Assembly: GCF_001583695.1 (NCBI RefSeq)
Contig: NZ_LOBC01000015.1
Location: forward strand, 41,283-105,282
Length of the DNA stretch: 64,000 nucleotides
Reading direction: 5' to 3'
Source: Bacillus wiedmannii
GTDB lineage: Bacteria; Bacillota; Bacilli; Bacillales; Bacillaceae_G
This document shows positions 35,724 to 44,954 of this stretch, piece by piece. A program made the translations under genes and the position numbers. The stretch's first letter is position 1, and every line of letters begins with the position of its first letter. Under the pieces are notes generated by a model. It was not told where the DNA came from and did not search any database. It saw nothing but the letters and a program-made list of their open reading frames with translations.

Positions 35724-36266
35724 ATAAGCACTCCCTACGTAAGAATTAATTCTTGAATGTGCAGCACAATGCAAAGCTCTCTTTTCCTTCGTCATTTACG
35801 CTAACTTTTATACAGTTTAAACTTTAAATGATTAGAGCCTTGATGTTTTTCGCCCATATCAGCCCGAACATTACTGTTTTGAAATACAGAAAATTGATTT
35901 GTTTTAATCTCTTTTTAAATTCTACAAGTATATGATTTATCAGGTTCATCTTTACACTGTATTTTCATATCGTAAGAACAATTGTACAATAAAAATTGAT
36001 TGTATTAATAAAATATCCCTTCCTTTAAATCGATACGGCGGAATTTATCAAAGAAAATGCTTCGTTCTACCAAATTTTCTTTACGATTAAATGCTTGATA
36101 TTGCGATTGTAGGGGAAGATGAAAGGTTTTTAGGCATTCTTACCCACGCGAGAGTGATTGAACTACTACAAGAATCGTGGGGAGATAGGTACACACTAAC
36201 CCTTGGGACAATTGAACCCTAATAAGTTTATACTTACTACAAAAACAAACAAACAAACTCGTCCTA
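35724..36266. other. Intergenic region with a CBS-domain gene remnant
   Basis: The right half contains the CBS remnant (36041-36222), followed by the terminator of the sensor kinase gene. The left half (35724-36040) should contain the lipoprotein promoter on the minus strand. Nothing else was recognised. Confidence 0.5.
36041..36222 (+). pseudogene. Remnant of a CBS-domain protein gene
   Basis: From ATG 36091 the frame reads 43 codons with FLGILTHARVIELLQESWG, the C-terminal half of a CBS domain, then YTLTLGT and TAA at 36220. The preceding sequence continues plausibly in another frame (FIKENASFYQIFFTIK from about 36041), so a frameshift joins them. The N-terminal CBS parts and start are lost. 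CBS domains bind adenosine ligands. Confidence 0.6.
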
Positions 36267-36292
36267 CTAAAAGGGGAGTTTGTTTGTTTTTT
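36247..36292 (-). terminator. Terminator overlapping the end of the sensor kinase gene
   Basis: A 14-bp perfect stem (AAACAAACAAACTC at 36247-36260 with 36276-36289). One arm lies inside the last kinase codons. Confidence 0.75.
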
Positions 36293-37739
36293 GTTCAGAT
36301 AAAGGAATGTTCATGCAAAATTGCACACTATGTTCCCTATTTTGTATAGAATACTTTATATCTAGTGTTTCAAGAATTTGTTTAACAATATATAGACCTA
36401 AACCACTTCCTCCGGTATTTCGATTCCTAGATTTTTCAATTCGATAAAATGGTTTGAAAATTTGTTGTATATCTTCATCTTTAATATTGATACCTGTATT
36501 TATAATTTGCATTTTAATTTGACCTTGTTTAGAATCCTTACTTAACTTTATATAGACTTTTTCATTATGTGGTGAATACATAACTGCATTATGGATAATA
36601 TTTTTACATGCTTTTTCAAAAAGAACACGATCTGTATAAACAGAAAGGTCAGAGTCAATTTCTTTTATTATTTGGATGCTTTTTTGAGAAGCGAAAAATT
36701 CAAGATCTTTTGTGATTGTACCAATTAACTTTGAAAGATTAACTTCTTCTATTTTTAGTTTAAAAGTGTGTTGTTCTAACTTTGACATACTTAAAATTTC
36801 ACGAACTAGTTGTTCCATACTTTCAATAATTTGATGATTTTTCTTTAAATATTGATCACGATTTTGATAAGGGCCAATATTGTATATCATCCCTTCTAAG
36901 TATCCTTTCATTACAGTAAGAGGGGACTTTAATTCATGTGCTACAATCGCAAAAAACTCTCTGCGTTTTGTTTCTATTTCTCTTTCTTTTTCAATATCAT
37001 TTTTTAATTGTTCATTTGCTTTTTTTAAATCAAACATAGCTTGTTGTAAGTTAATAGACATGTCATTCAAACTATTAGATAATTCTCCTAACTCATCTGT
37101 AGAACGAACCTCAATTTTTTCGGAGAAATCTAAATTTGCCATCTTTTGTGCACCCTCATTAATATAAATAAGTGGCTTTGTAATAAACCTGGAATAGAAA
37201 TAAGCACTCCCTATACCAATTACGATCACAATGATACTAATATAGGGGAGAAAGCGCACTAATACTTGCGAAGCTTCATCAATCGGTTGAAATGTTGCGA
37301 ACACTACAAGCGTTAAACTACCATCTTGGAATTGAATTGGTTCCGTAACATTATATGAATTGCTAATGGTACCTGCATTCTCAAATCGTGCTGCTTTAGT
37401 AACTACTGTTGTTTGTGTACCACGTTGAATAAAAGAAAATGAAGGCGAGTAAATAATTATTCCTTCTTTATTTTGAAGCGAAAGCATCGCGTTATTTTTT
37501 TTTGCGTATTCATCAAAAAGTGGTATCGCATCTTGAAACGTAAGATCTTTTGACTTATCAATTATTTCTTTTATCCCTGTTTGAAGTTGATCTGTTTTGT
37601 ATTGCTCATAAAACGTAGGGAGAAAGAAATATAAAGTTAAATAAATCAATACTGCAAAGGATAACAAGATGAGAGATGTAGTCATAAAGAGTTTATAAGT
37701 AATTTGCTTCATCTTCATGATTTTTAAAATTTTATTCAT
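36267..37739 (-). CDS. Sensor histidine kinase
   Basis: Membrane kinase of 490 residues. Helix 1 (about 17-40), an extracytoplasmic sensor domain (about 41-163), helix 2 (about 164-184), HAMP (about 185-237), HisKA with the phospho-acceptor H268 in AIVAHELKSPLTV, and HATPase_c with NIIHNAVMYSP and GGSGLGLYIVKQ. It phosphorylates the response regulator encoded just upstream in the operon. The ATG at 37739 overlaps the regulator's stop by eight bases, which implies translational coupling; an in-frame ATG at 37754 lies further inside the regulator gene. The ligand is unknown. The extracellular loop is long, unlike the short-loop BceS kinases that act with ABC transporters. Confidence 0.9.
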   Translation of the reverse strand: MNKILKIMKMKQITYKLFMTTSLILLSFAVLIYLTLYFFLPTFYEQYKTDQLQTGIKEIIDKSKDLTFQDAIPLFDEYAKKNNAMLSLQNKEGIIIYSPSFSFIQRGTQTTVVTKAARFENAGTISNSYNVTEPIQFQDGSLTLVVFATFQPIDEASQVLVRFLPYISIIVIVIGIGSAYFYSRFITKPLIYINEGAQKMANLDFSEKIEVRSTDELGELSNSLNDMSINLQQAMFDLKKANEQLKNDIEKEREIETKRREFFAIVAHELKSPLTVMKGYLEGMIYNIGPYQNRDQYLKKNHQIIESMEQLVREILSMSKLEQHTFKLKIEEVNLSKLIGTITKDLEFFASQKSIQIIKEIDSDLSVYTDRVLFEKACKNIIHNAVMYSPHNEKVYIKLSKDSKQGQIKMQIINTGINIKDEDIQQIFKPFYRIEKSRNRNTGGSGLGLYIVKQILETLDIKYSIQNREHSVQFCMNIPLSEQKTNKLPF

Positions 37740-38397
37740 CCACTTTATAACCAATACCCTTTATTGTTTTAATGTAGGGAATAGCTAGTTTTTTACGTAG
37801 GTTTTTAATATGTGTATCAATTATTCGTGTTTCTCCAAAATAATCGTATCCCCAAACTTTTTCTACGATATTTTCTCTTGTAAGTACTTTTCTCTCATTT
37901 TGAAATAGTAGTTGTAGAATTTCGAACTCTTTGGTCGTTAACAAAATTTCAACATCATCTACATATACTCGATATGCATCAACATCAATGCGCACTTCTT
38001 TAAATACCAAATGATTATTTACATTTTTATCATAACTTCTTCTAAGTACAGCTTCGACTCGTCTAATTAAAACATGAAACGAAAAGGGTTTTGTTATATA
38101 ATCATCAATCCCAAGATCGAACCCTTTCATTTGATCTTCCTCTTCTTCTAACGCAGTTAGCATAATAATTGGTATGTTTGACTGACTTCGAATCATTTTA
38201 GCAACTTCAAATCCATTAAGATTGGGCATCATTACATCTAGAAGAACTAAATCAAAGGATTGCTTATTAAATTGTGTCATACCCTCTAGTCCATCTGAAG
38301 CAACTACCACTGTATACTGTTGTGTCATTAAAAATTGTTTAATTAATTCCTGAATTTCTTGATCGTCCTCAACCACGAGGATATGATAGTTTTTCAT
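37732..38397 (-). CDS. OmpR-family response regulator
   Basis: Response regulator of 221 residues. Receiver domain (1-118) with acidic pocket E10/D11/D12 in VVEDDQE, phospho-acceptor D54 in LVLLDVMMP, and Lys in DYITKPFS; C-terminal winged helix (about 128-220) with VLTRENIVEKVWGY and RIIDTHIKNLRKKL. It pairs with the overlapping kinase gene. The ATG at 38397 follows AGAGGTGAT. Direct repeats upstream of the ABC operon (30986-31028) are the kind of site this family binds, but the link is only suggestive as the genes are 5 kb apart. Confidence 0.92.
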   Translation of the reverse strand: MKNYHILVVEDDQEIQELIKQFLMTQQYTVVVASDGLEGMTQFNKQSFDLVLLDVMMPNLNGFEVAKMIRSQSNIPIIMLTALEEEEDQMKGFDLGIDDYITKPFSFHVLIRRVEAVLRRSYDKNVNNHLVFKEVRIDVDAYRVYVDDVEILLTTKEFEILQLLFQNERKVLTRENIVEKVWGYDYFGETRIIDTHIKNLRKKLAIPYIKTIKGIGYKVDE

Positions 38398-38840
38398 AAT
38401 ATCACCTCTGGTAGTCATTATAGCCGTACTATCTGTAGTTTATGTGGAGATACAGTAGGAAACTTCATAGGACGTTTAACGTATTAACTCCATTTTCAAG
38501 ATCCTGTATTCTCCATAAAAAAGTATTATTACCCATATTCCTTTTTTATGGAGAAATATTTGTGTGCTTGAAAAAACTTATCATATAAAAAGCTGAACGA
38601 TTAATATTTACAAAAAACTAATGTATAATAATGTAAATTGTATGTAGTTTTTTAACTGTTTGAAAATATACTTTTGATACTTTACTAGAAGGGGAAAGGG
38701 AGATGAATTAAAATATAAAAGAAGCCAGCGAAATTCTAGAGCGTACGCCACAAACTTTGTAGTTTTTTTGCTAATTTAGTAAAGGCCTAAGGTGCGAACA
38801 AGGGATTATTTAAATCATGTGAGAAAGGTTGTGAAATTAT
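38398..38840. other. Intergenic region with a DinB gene remnant
   Basis: Contains the presumed promoter of the two-component operon on the minus strand and, at 38703-38762, the broken start of a DinB-family gene. The rest shows no gene. Confidence 0.45.
38703..38762 (+). pseudogene. Truncated start of a DinB-family gene
   Basis: GGGAAAGGGAG precedes ATG AAT TAA, and the same frame then reads NIKEASEILERTPQTL before TAG. This resembles the N-terminus of Bacillus DinB proteins (an EAIEILERTPQTL-like start, recalled rather than searched). A stop at codon 3 and loss of everything after codon 19 make it non-functional. Confidence 0.55.
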
Positions 38841-39536
38841 TTGAGGAGTTATAAAGCTATGCTGTTTGATTTAGATGATACGTTACTTGATAGGGATAAG
38901 GCAGTAGATAACTTGTTTTTATTAGTTTTAGAAAAGTGTTATGAGGATGTTAGTGATACAGTCAAAAACAATATGTTACAGAAATTCAAAGAATACGATA
39001 AAAGGGAATACGGCATTAGTAATAAAACGATAGTTTTAGAATCATTATTTGATGAATTCGCGCCAATATATAGATTACCACACAATTATATCCAAGATTT
39101 TTGGAATGAAAATTTCCCTACATGTTTTTCAATAGACCAAAATACTATTCATTTCTTAAATCATATAAAGAGTCACTTTAAAATTGGAATTATAACAAAC
39201 GGCTCAACGCATAGACAAAAAGCTAAAATAATTAACACGAATTTAAACAATTACTTTGATACGATTATTATTTCTGAAGAAGTAGGATTGAGTAAACCTG
39301 ATAAACGTATATTCGAACTAGCATTAAATAAGCTTAATGTGCAACCAGAAGATGTATTATTTATTGGAGATGACTTAGAAAAGGATATTGCTGGTCCTCA
39401 AAATGCAAATATAAATGGTGTGTGGTTTAACCCTCAGAAAATCAAGAATACTACCCAAATACAACCATATGCCGAGATTAACACTTTGGATAGTTTGTTA
39501 AGTTATGTTAATCCACAATATTTTTATAACAAGTAA
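38841..39536 (+). CDS. HAD-superfamily hydrolase, subfamily IA
   Basis: Phosphatase of about 231 residues. HAD motif I is LFDLDDTLLD, motif II IITNGS, motif III the Lys in GLSKPDKRIF, and motif IV IGDDLEKDIAG; a helical cap lies between motifs I and II (about 17-85). This is close to the YjjG/YfnB nucleotidase-like group, but the substrate is not determined. The best start is TTG at 38841, which gives the usual short lead before motif I; ATG 38859 would leave only MLFDLDD and follows GAGGAG at 10 bases, so it cannot be excluded. It stands alone. Confidence 0.85.
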   Translation: MRSYKAMLFDLDDTLLDRDKAVDNLFLLVLEKCYEDVSDTVKNNMLQKFKEYDKREYGISNKTIVLESLFDEFAPIYRLPHNYIQDFWNENFPTCFSIDQNTIHFLNHIKSHFKIGIITNGSTHRQKAKIINTNLNNYFDTIIISEEVGLSKPDKRIFELALNKLNVQPEDVLFIGDDLEKDIAGPQNANINGVWFNPQKIKNTTQIQPYAEINTLDSLLSYVNPQYFYNK

Positions 39537-39737
39537 AAGCAATTTCATATATATATTCAAAAATATAAAAAGAGAAACTATCATTAATTTCATTGACCGT
39601 ATTAGTAATAAAAAATAGATATTTACAATAAAAAATAGTTGCGATTTTAATAGTTGCGGCTAATTTAATCTATGGTTAATACGAAGTTTTTTAAAATAAT
39701 TTTACTCATACTGTGTAAATTATAAAGGGGTGGGACT

Positions 39738-40106
39738 ATGGAAATAAAGAAAGTAGTAATCGATGGAATCAATATTGCGATCATTAGAAACGATAAGGTA
39801 TTAATATCGGATGTTCAGTCTGCATTAGATACTATGGCAACAGTTCAATATGAGGTAGATGCGAAACATATTATTATCCATAAATCTTTAATAAGTGAAG
39901 ATTTCTTTGATCTAAAAACACGCCTTGCTGGTGATATCCTTCAAAAGTTTATAAATTACAGAGTAAAGATTGCTATCATTGGAGATTTCTCTATGTATAC
40001 GAGTAAAAGCTTAAAGGATTTTATTTATGAATGTAATAAAGGAAAAGACATTTTTTACTTAGCAACTGAACAACAAGCAATTGAAAAACTAAGTACATTA
40101 GAATAA
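39738..40106 (+). CDS. DUF4180-family protein
   Basis: Cytosolic protein of 122 residues, a typical DUF4180 length. Recognisable parts are an N-terminal strand pair (IDGINIAIIRNDKVLISDVQSALD), then HKSLISEDFFDLKTRLAGDILQK and IGDFSMYTSKSLKDFIYE, and a C-terminal FLATEQQAIEKL-like helix. The family has no established activity. AAAGGGGTGG precedes the ATG. It lies alone between the HAD gene and the MepB gene. Confidence 0.75.
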   Translation: MEIKKVVIDGINIAIIRNDKVLISDVQSALDTMATVQYEVDAKHIIIHKSLISEDFFDLKTRLAGDILQKFINYRVKIAIIGDFSMYTSKSLKDFIYECNKGKDIFYLATEQQAIEKLSTLE

Positions 40107-40199
40107 TAACAATACCTCTTTTTCATGTCGTTTATTATTTACAACATATAAGAACTGACGTTTGTGGTAAACTAAGAAATGAATAAAGGGGGAGTTCTC

Positions 40200-40703
40200 T
40201 TGAACAATTTTAATGATACGATCCGAAATTTAAACAATATAGTTTACAAACCTAACAATTTAATAATTACGAATTTAAAAGAAGAAAAGCAAAACGCAGA
40301 ATATGCAGGATGTTTATTTCACTTAAATAACAAAAGCATTCGTTTTAGAAAATCAAAAATTACTCCTAATAAAATTGGTCAATTTGTTTCTTTTTGGGAG
40401 AAAGATGACAATATGCAAAATCAAGCGTTTTCTTATGACGCTGCTCCTGACTTATTAGTTATCACTTGTATAGATGATAATAAACTAGGACAATTTATTT
40501 TCCCTAAAGAGATTCTTCTTAAGGAAAAAATCTTGAGAACACAAAATCAAAAAGGCAAGATGGCTATGAGGATTTATCCTATATGGGATAACCCTGTTAG
40601 CAATCAAGCTAAAAAGAGCCAAATGTGGCAACTTCAATATTTTGTTGATTTAAGCGATCATAATAATTTACCTATAGACAAACTATTACATTTGTATTCG
40701 TAA
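40200..40703 (+). CDS. MepB-family protein
   Basis: Cytosolic protein of 167 residues resembling Staphylococcus MepB, which is encoded in the mepRAB multidrug locus but has no proven activity. Visible family features are EYAGCLFHLNNKSIRFRKSKITPNKIGQFV, PDLLVI and the C-terminal RIYPIWD and SQMWQLQYFV. AAAGGGGGAG precedes a TTG start at 40200, which is favoured; the ATG at 40179 lies upstream of that site. No MepA-type transporter is nearby. An unusual feature is the TTG start. Confidence 0.78.
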   Translation: MNNFNDTIRNLNNIVYKPNNLIITNLKEEKQNAEYAGCLFHLNNKSIRFRKSKITPNKIGQFVSFWEKDDNMQNQAFSYDAAPDLLVITCIDDNKLGQFIFPKEILLKEKILRTQNQKGKMAMRIYPIWDNPVSNQAKKSQMWQLQYFVDLSDHNNLPIDKLLHLYS

Positions 40704-40841
40704 CTTCTTATCTTAAGTAATCTTGTGAGTTAGACTTTTTGTACCGGTACAGTTAAACGAAATGTACATTGTTTCCGTACCCCATCAAATTTACAATCAG
40801 CATATACTATTTTAACTTATACATTTTAAGGGGTGCTGACT

Positions 40842-41609
40842 ATGACAAGTCTACAACATAAGCTTTTTACAAGATTGAATCTTGCAAAGCGTACTGAAGT
40901 GAAGTTTGAAGAATTAAATACAATTCTCTTTGCATTTGCACACACTATACCATTTGAGAATTTGGATGTTATAGCACGTAATACGAATGCAATTACTATG
41001 GAAAATTTACAGGATAAAATTTCAACTAGATCCCGCGGCGGACTTTGTTATGAATTAAATACTCTTTTTTACTACTTTTTAAAAGATTGTGGTTATGATG
41101 TACAACTTGCATTAGGTACCGTATATAAAAATGATATAAACGCTTGGGCACTTGAGGATGGACATATAACGATTATTCTAAATTATGATAACGTACGATA
41201 CTTAATTGATGTAGGTATTGCTTCCTTAGTACCTTTAATCCCTATACCTTTTACTGAAGAGCCTGTTTCCTCTAAAAATGGTTCGTATCGAGTGAGAAAA
41301 CGAGACACAAGTAAAGGAAATTACGTTCTAGAAAGAAAAGATACGAACGGAGAGTGGAAAGTTTGTCATGCCTTTTATAATCGTATCATTGATGAGGCAG
41401 TAGTGAATGATGTTCAAAAAAGAGTAATAGAAGATGAGAAATCTATTTTCAATAAAGGACCTATTGCGGTCAAATTAACAGACTCTGGCCATGTCTCTTT
41501 AACGAATACAAGTTTAACTGAAATGATTCATGGGGAAAAAACGAAACGTGAAATTACAGAAGATCAATATAGAGAGCTTTTATATACTTTATTTGCAATT
41601 AAGTTATGA
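40842..41609 (+). CDS. nat: Arylamine N-acetyltransferase
   Basis: Acetyl-CoA-dependent acetyltransferase of 255 residues that acetylates arylamines and hydrazines. The Cys-His-Asp triad is complete: C69 in RGGLCYE, H108 in DGHITI, D123 in LIDVG. The N-terminal helical bundle includes PFENLDVI. It detoxifies aromatic amines in the cytosol. The ATG at 40842 follows AAGGGG at 8 bases; the GTG at 40833 overlaps that site. A terminator follows at 41617. Confidence 0.92.
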   Translation: MTSLQHKLFTRLNLAKRTEVKFEELNTILFAFAHTIPFENLDVIARNTNAITMENLQDKISTRSRGGLCYELNTLFYYFLKDCGYDVQLALGTVYKNDINAWALEDGHITIILNYDNVRYLIDVGIASLVPLIPIPFTEEPVSSKNGSYRVRKRDTSKGNYVLERKDTNGEWKVCHAFYNRIIDEAVVNDVQKRVIEDEKSIFNKGPIAVKLTDSGHVSLTNTSLTEMIHGEKTKREITEDQYRELLYTLFAIKL

Positions 41610-41616
41610 TAAAACA

Positions 41617-41647
41617 AATAGCCGGTTCTTATTCAGAACCGGCTATT
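41617..41647 (+). terminator. Terminator of the nat gene
   Basis: A 13-bp perfect stem AATAGCCGGTTCT/AGAACCGGCTATT (41617-41629 and 41635-41647), with a modest T run. Confidence 0.75.
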
Positions 41648-41762
41648 ATATTAATTTTGATTTAAAATAACTATTAAAGTTTAATTTTCTTAATAGATAT
41701 AATACACTAGAACGGTATGAAAAAGTATGTACAATGAATTTTGAATGTAAAGGAAGATTTTT

Positions 41763-42416
41763 ATGTCAGTTATCGATAAATTGAAGCTTAACAAGTATAC
41801 GAATATGGTTGTTATTAATGAACCAAGTGATTACGAAGTTTTTACAGATAAAGAAACTGTATTTTCAAAAGAACACGATGCCATTTTTATTTTTGTAGAA
41901 ACACTTGATGAAATGATGAAACAAACGAATTATATTATTAGTAATGAAGAGTTACTAATTGAAAAAGGTTATATATTCTTCGCATATCCGAAAAAAGGTA
42001 ACTCTCGCTACAGTACGTTTATTCACCGTGATGAGATGTTTCCAGCATTAAACGTTGGAGAAGATGGATATGTGGGAAAAAGCGATATTAAATTTGCGCG
42101 AATGGTAAGTATGGATGACGTTTTTACTGTTGTAGGTTTAAAGCGTGAGAAGAAAAAAGCGACGAAAACGCCTGCCATGAGCCAATGTGTAGCTGATTAT
42201 GCAGATCGAATTCAAGATGTTGAAGTTTTATTAGCTAATCATCCAAATGAACTTAAGTTTTATCAAAGTTTAACACCTGGATACCAAAAAGATTGGGCAC
42301 GTAATCTGTTTTCTGTAAAACAAGAAAAAACACGTGAAAAACGTCTTGAAAAAATGATTGAAATTCTTTCACAAGGCTATAAAACAATTGAATTATTTCG
42401 TAAAAAGAAAAAGTAA
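41763..42416 (+). CDS. YdeI/OmdA-family protein
   Basis: Protein of 217 residues. The N-terminal part is a DUF3052-like alpha/beta domain (about 1-125: MVVINEPSDYEVF, IFVETLDEMM, KGYIFFAYPKKGNSRY), and the C-terminal 60 residues match the OmdA (YdeI/OmpD-associated) module: FYQSLTPGYQKDWARN and REKRLEKMIEILSQG. OmdA proteins have been linked to bacteriocin protection in some bacteria, but a role here is unproven. The ribosome binding site is AAAGGAAG. It stands alone. Confidence 0.75.
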   Translation: MSVIDKLKLNKYTNMVVINEPSDYEVFTDKETVFSKEHDAIFIFVETLDEMMKQTNYIISNEELLIEKGYIFFAYPKKGNSRYSTFIHRDEMFPALNVGEDGYVGKSDIKFARMVSMDDVFTVVGLKREKKKATKTPAMSQCVADYADRIQDVEVLLANHPNELKFYQSLTPGYQKDWARNLFSVKQEKTREKRLEKMIEILSQGYKTIELFRKKKK

Positions 42417-42541
42417 GACTAGGCAATTCACAATGATGCAACAATTAATTGCGTTTGGCACATTGAAAAAAGGATTCCTTTCAGTATACTAAAGTATGTT
42501 CTTATATTTAAATAATTAGCAAAAGAAAAAAGGTGTTTGAA

Positions 42542-43657
42542 ATGAAATCGTATATTGTAGTTGGAGCTGGCATTTTAGGAGCGTCTACTGCCTATCATCT
42601 TGCTAAGGCTGGCGCGAACATTACTATCGTTGATCGTCAACAAGTAGGTCAAGCAACGGATGCAGCAGCAGGTATTGTCTGTCCATGGCTTTCGCAACGT
42701 CGTAATAAAGCGTGGTATAGAATCGTTAAAGGCGGTGCACGTTACTATTCTTCCTTAATTCAGCAATTAGAAGAAGACGGTGAAACGGATACAGGTTACA
42801 ACCGTGTAGGTGCAATTAGTTTACATACTGATGAGAAAAAACTAGATCAGATGGAAGAGCGAGCTTATAAACGCCGTGAAGATGCACCAGAGATTGGTGA
42901 AATTACGCGTTTATCAGCTGAAGAAACGAAAAAATTATTCCCGGCATTATCAGAAGAATATAGTTCTGTTCATATTAGTGGTGCTGCACGAGTAAACGGA
43001 AGATTATTACGCAACGCATTAATAAGCGCTGCGAAAAAACATGGTGCAACTTTTATAAAAGGCGATGCAGTATTAGTCTGTGAAGGTAATCATATTAATG
43101 GAGTTAAAGTAAACGATGAAACAATTTTAGCAGAAAAGGTTATTGTAACTGCAGGTGCATGGGCGAACGAAATCTTGAACCCATTAGGAATTAATTTCTT
43201 AGTTACGTTCCAAAAAGGACAAATTGTTCATCTGCAAATGGAAAATACAGCAACAGAAAATATGCCAGTTGTTATGCCGCCAAATGATCAATACATTTTA
43301 ACGTTTGACAATGGCCATGTCGTAATTGGTGCAACACATGAGAATGATACTGGTTTTGATCACCGTGTAACGGCTGGTGGTTTAAATGAAGTTTTCCAAA
43401 AAGCATTAACAGTTGCACCTGGATTAGAAAATACTACCATGCTTGAAACGAGAGTTGGATTCAGACCATTTACGCCAGGATTCTTACCTGTTATTGGCCC
43501 GCTTCCTAACTTTGAAGGCATTCTCGTTGCGAACGGATTAGGTGCTTCAGGTTTAACTGCAGGTCCATATTTAGGGTCAGAACTTGCTAAATTAGCGCTG
43601 GGACAATCAATTGAATTAGATTTAAATGATTATGATGTTGCTGGCGCAATTGAATAA
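42542..43657 (+). CDS. FAD-dependent amino acid oxidoreductase (DAO family)
   Basis: Flavoenzyme of 371 residues in the D-amino acid oxidase/DadA family. The Rossmann loop is VVGAGILGASTAYHLA with VDR at the end of strand 2 for the FAD ribose; GQATDAAAGIVCPW follows, and the C-terminal RPFTPGFLPVIG and NGLGASGLTAGP segments close the flavin site. The likely reaction is oxidative deamination of a D-amino acid or glycine-like substrate. The ATG at 42542 follows AAAGGTG; the GTG at 42533 overlaps that site. It is a single gene. Confidence 0.88.
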   Translation: MKSYIVVGAGILGASTAYHLAKAGANITIVDRQQVGQATDAAAGIVCPWLSQRRNKAWYRIVKGGARYYSSLIQQLEEDGETDTGYNRVGAISLHTDEKKLDQMEERAYKRREDAPEIGEITRLSAEETKKLFPALSEEYSSVHISGAARVNGRLLRNALISAAKKHGATFIKGDAVLVCEGNHINGVKVNDETILAEKVIVTAGAWANEILNPLGINFLVTFQKGQIVHLQMENTATENMPVVMPPNDQYILTFDNGHVVIGATHENDTGFDHRVTAGGLNEVFQKALTVAPGLENTTMLETRVGFRPFTPGFLPVIGPLPNFEGILVANGLGASGLTAGPYLGSELAKLALGQSIELDLNDYDVAGAIE

Positions 43658-43874
43658 CATGGGGTACTGCTAACATTTAGAAAAAAACACGCTAAGCGAA
43701 TTCGACAGGAAATAAGCGGTTTTTCCCTCCGTTAAGAGTAAGTCTGTATATGAAAAATAAAATTCTTTAAAAATAGAGGGCTGACACCATAAACCTGCAT
43801 TATTAATGTAGAATTGTGAAGTTTGCTCTTTATTTATATTTATTTAAAGCTTATTTTTGAGAGGAGGTTAAGCA

Positions 43875-44312
43875 ATGAGAGCACCATATCAAGTATTAAT
43901 ATTCCCTTATATAAAAACTGACGATTCTATTCAATATGCCATTTTCAACCGAAGTGATTATGGTTATTGGCAAGGAATAGCTGGTGGTGGAGAAGACGGT
44001 GAGATTCCTATTGAATCAGCAAAACGGGAAGCGTTTGAAGAAGCTGGTATTACAAGAGAATGCCCATATATAAAATTAGATTCTGTGTCTTCACTACCAG
44101 TAGAGGATGTAGTTGGAGGATTCCTTTGGGGAGAAGATGTTTATGTAATAAAAGAATTTTCTTTCGGAGTTAAAGTCCCTACAAAAAACATCTCATTATC
44201 TAAAGAACACTTCAATTATAAGTGGTTATGCTTTGAGGAAGCAGTAACGCTTTTGAAATGGGATAGCAACAAAACAGCATTATGGGAATTAAACAAAAGA
44301 CTATTAAAATAA
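43875..44312 (+). CDS. Nudix hydrolase
   Basis: Protein of 145 residues. The Nudix box is complete: GGGEDGEIPIESAKREAFEE followed by AGI (GX5EX7REUXEEXGU). The N-terminal strand APYQVLIFPYI and the following FNRSDYGYWQGIAGG resemble dATP/NTP pyrophosphohydrolases (NudB-like), so house-cleaning of a nucleotide is possible. The ATG follows GAGGAGG. A terminator lies at 44365. It is one of two complete Nudix genes in the window, with a third present as a chimera. Confidence 0.88.
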   Translation: MRAPYQVLIFPYIKTDDSIQYAIFNRSDYGYWQGIAGGGEDGEIPIESAKREAFEEAGITRECPYIKLDSVSSLPVEDVVGGFLWGEDVYVIKEFSFGVKVPTKNISLSKEHFNYKWLCFEEAVTLLKWDSNKTALWELNKRLLK

Positions 44313-44364
44313 TTAAAGTGTTAGCTAATAACGATATTAGTGGAACAAGAATTAAACAATTTAA

Positions 44365-44406
44365 AAAAGCCTTGCTACATATGGAGTGTAGCAAGGCTTT
44401 TATTTT
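44365..44406 (+). terminator. Terminator of the Nudix gene
   Basis: A 15-bp perfect stem (44365-44379 with 44387-44401), followed by ATTTTT. Confidence 0.88.
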
Positions 44407-44519
44407 TCGTAGCAATATTTATAGACATATGTAACACATCCCTTCTTGTTTTCACATAAACATTTTTTCTTTTATACAATAAAAGAAATTTAACAAGAAT
44501 ATATATACAGCATTACAAA

Positions 44520-44777
44520 TCAATATTTTCCTGTTAAACCACCTGTTTTAAATAGAAATACGACTGATAAAACGATAACAACAGCCTTCAAACTCCCCCA
44601 ATATGGATAAACAGTATGATCTGTTAAACTAGCATATTGAAAAATATTCTCTAAACCGAAAATTCCTATAATGACTGCCAAAAGAAATGCAGCTTTTCCT
44701 ATATTCGTATTACGATAGAGGGTAAATAAGTATATTGCACATATAAGCGGTACGATGATTTGTAGTAAGATTGCCAT
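44520..44777 (-). CDS. Small membrane protein, about three helices
   Basis: Protein of 85 residues with hydrophobic stretches at about 2-20, 28-47 and 62-78, ending in a basic tail (KTGGLTGKY). AGGGGGA precedes the ATG on the minus strand. The function is unknown and no family was recognised. It is convergent with the Nudix gene and divergent from the sugar-dehydrogenase-like gene. Confidence 0.7.
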   Translation of the reverse strand: MAILLQIIVPLICAIYLFTLYRNTNIGKAAFLLAVIIGIFGLENIFQYASLTDHTVYPYWGSLKAVVIVLSVVFLFKTGGLTGKY

Positions 44778-44954
44778 AGATTGTCCCCCTAATTTATGTT
44801 TTATACTTATTATTATACTATAAATGTAATAATAAGGGATATAAGTTAATTGATGCTAAGTAGAAAACTGACTTGTCTATAGTTTTGATACTAATTGAAC
44901 TACTCTAATCATATTCTTCTATATAAAAAAGAATACAAAGGGGTGTAAAGTTAA

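Noticed and set aside
31067-38397. ABC transporter plus two-component system as a Bce-type antibiotic-sensing module
   Set aside because: The genes are 3 kb apart with unrelated genes between, the permease has the four-helix MacB layout rather than the ten helices of BceB, and the kinase has a long extracellular domain unlike BceS.
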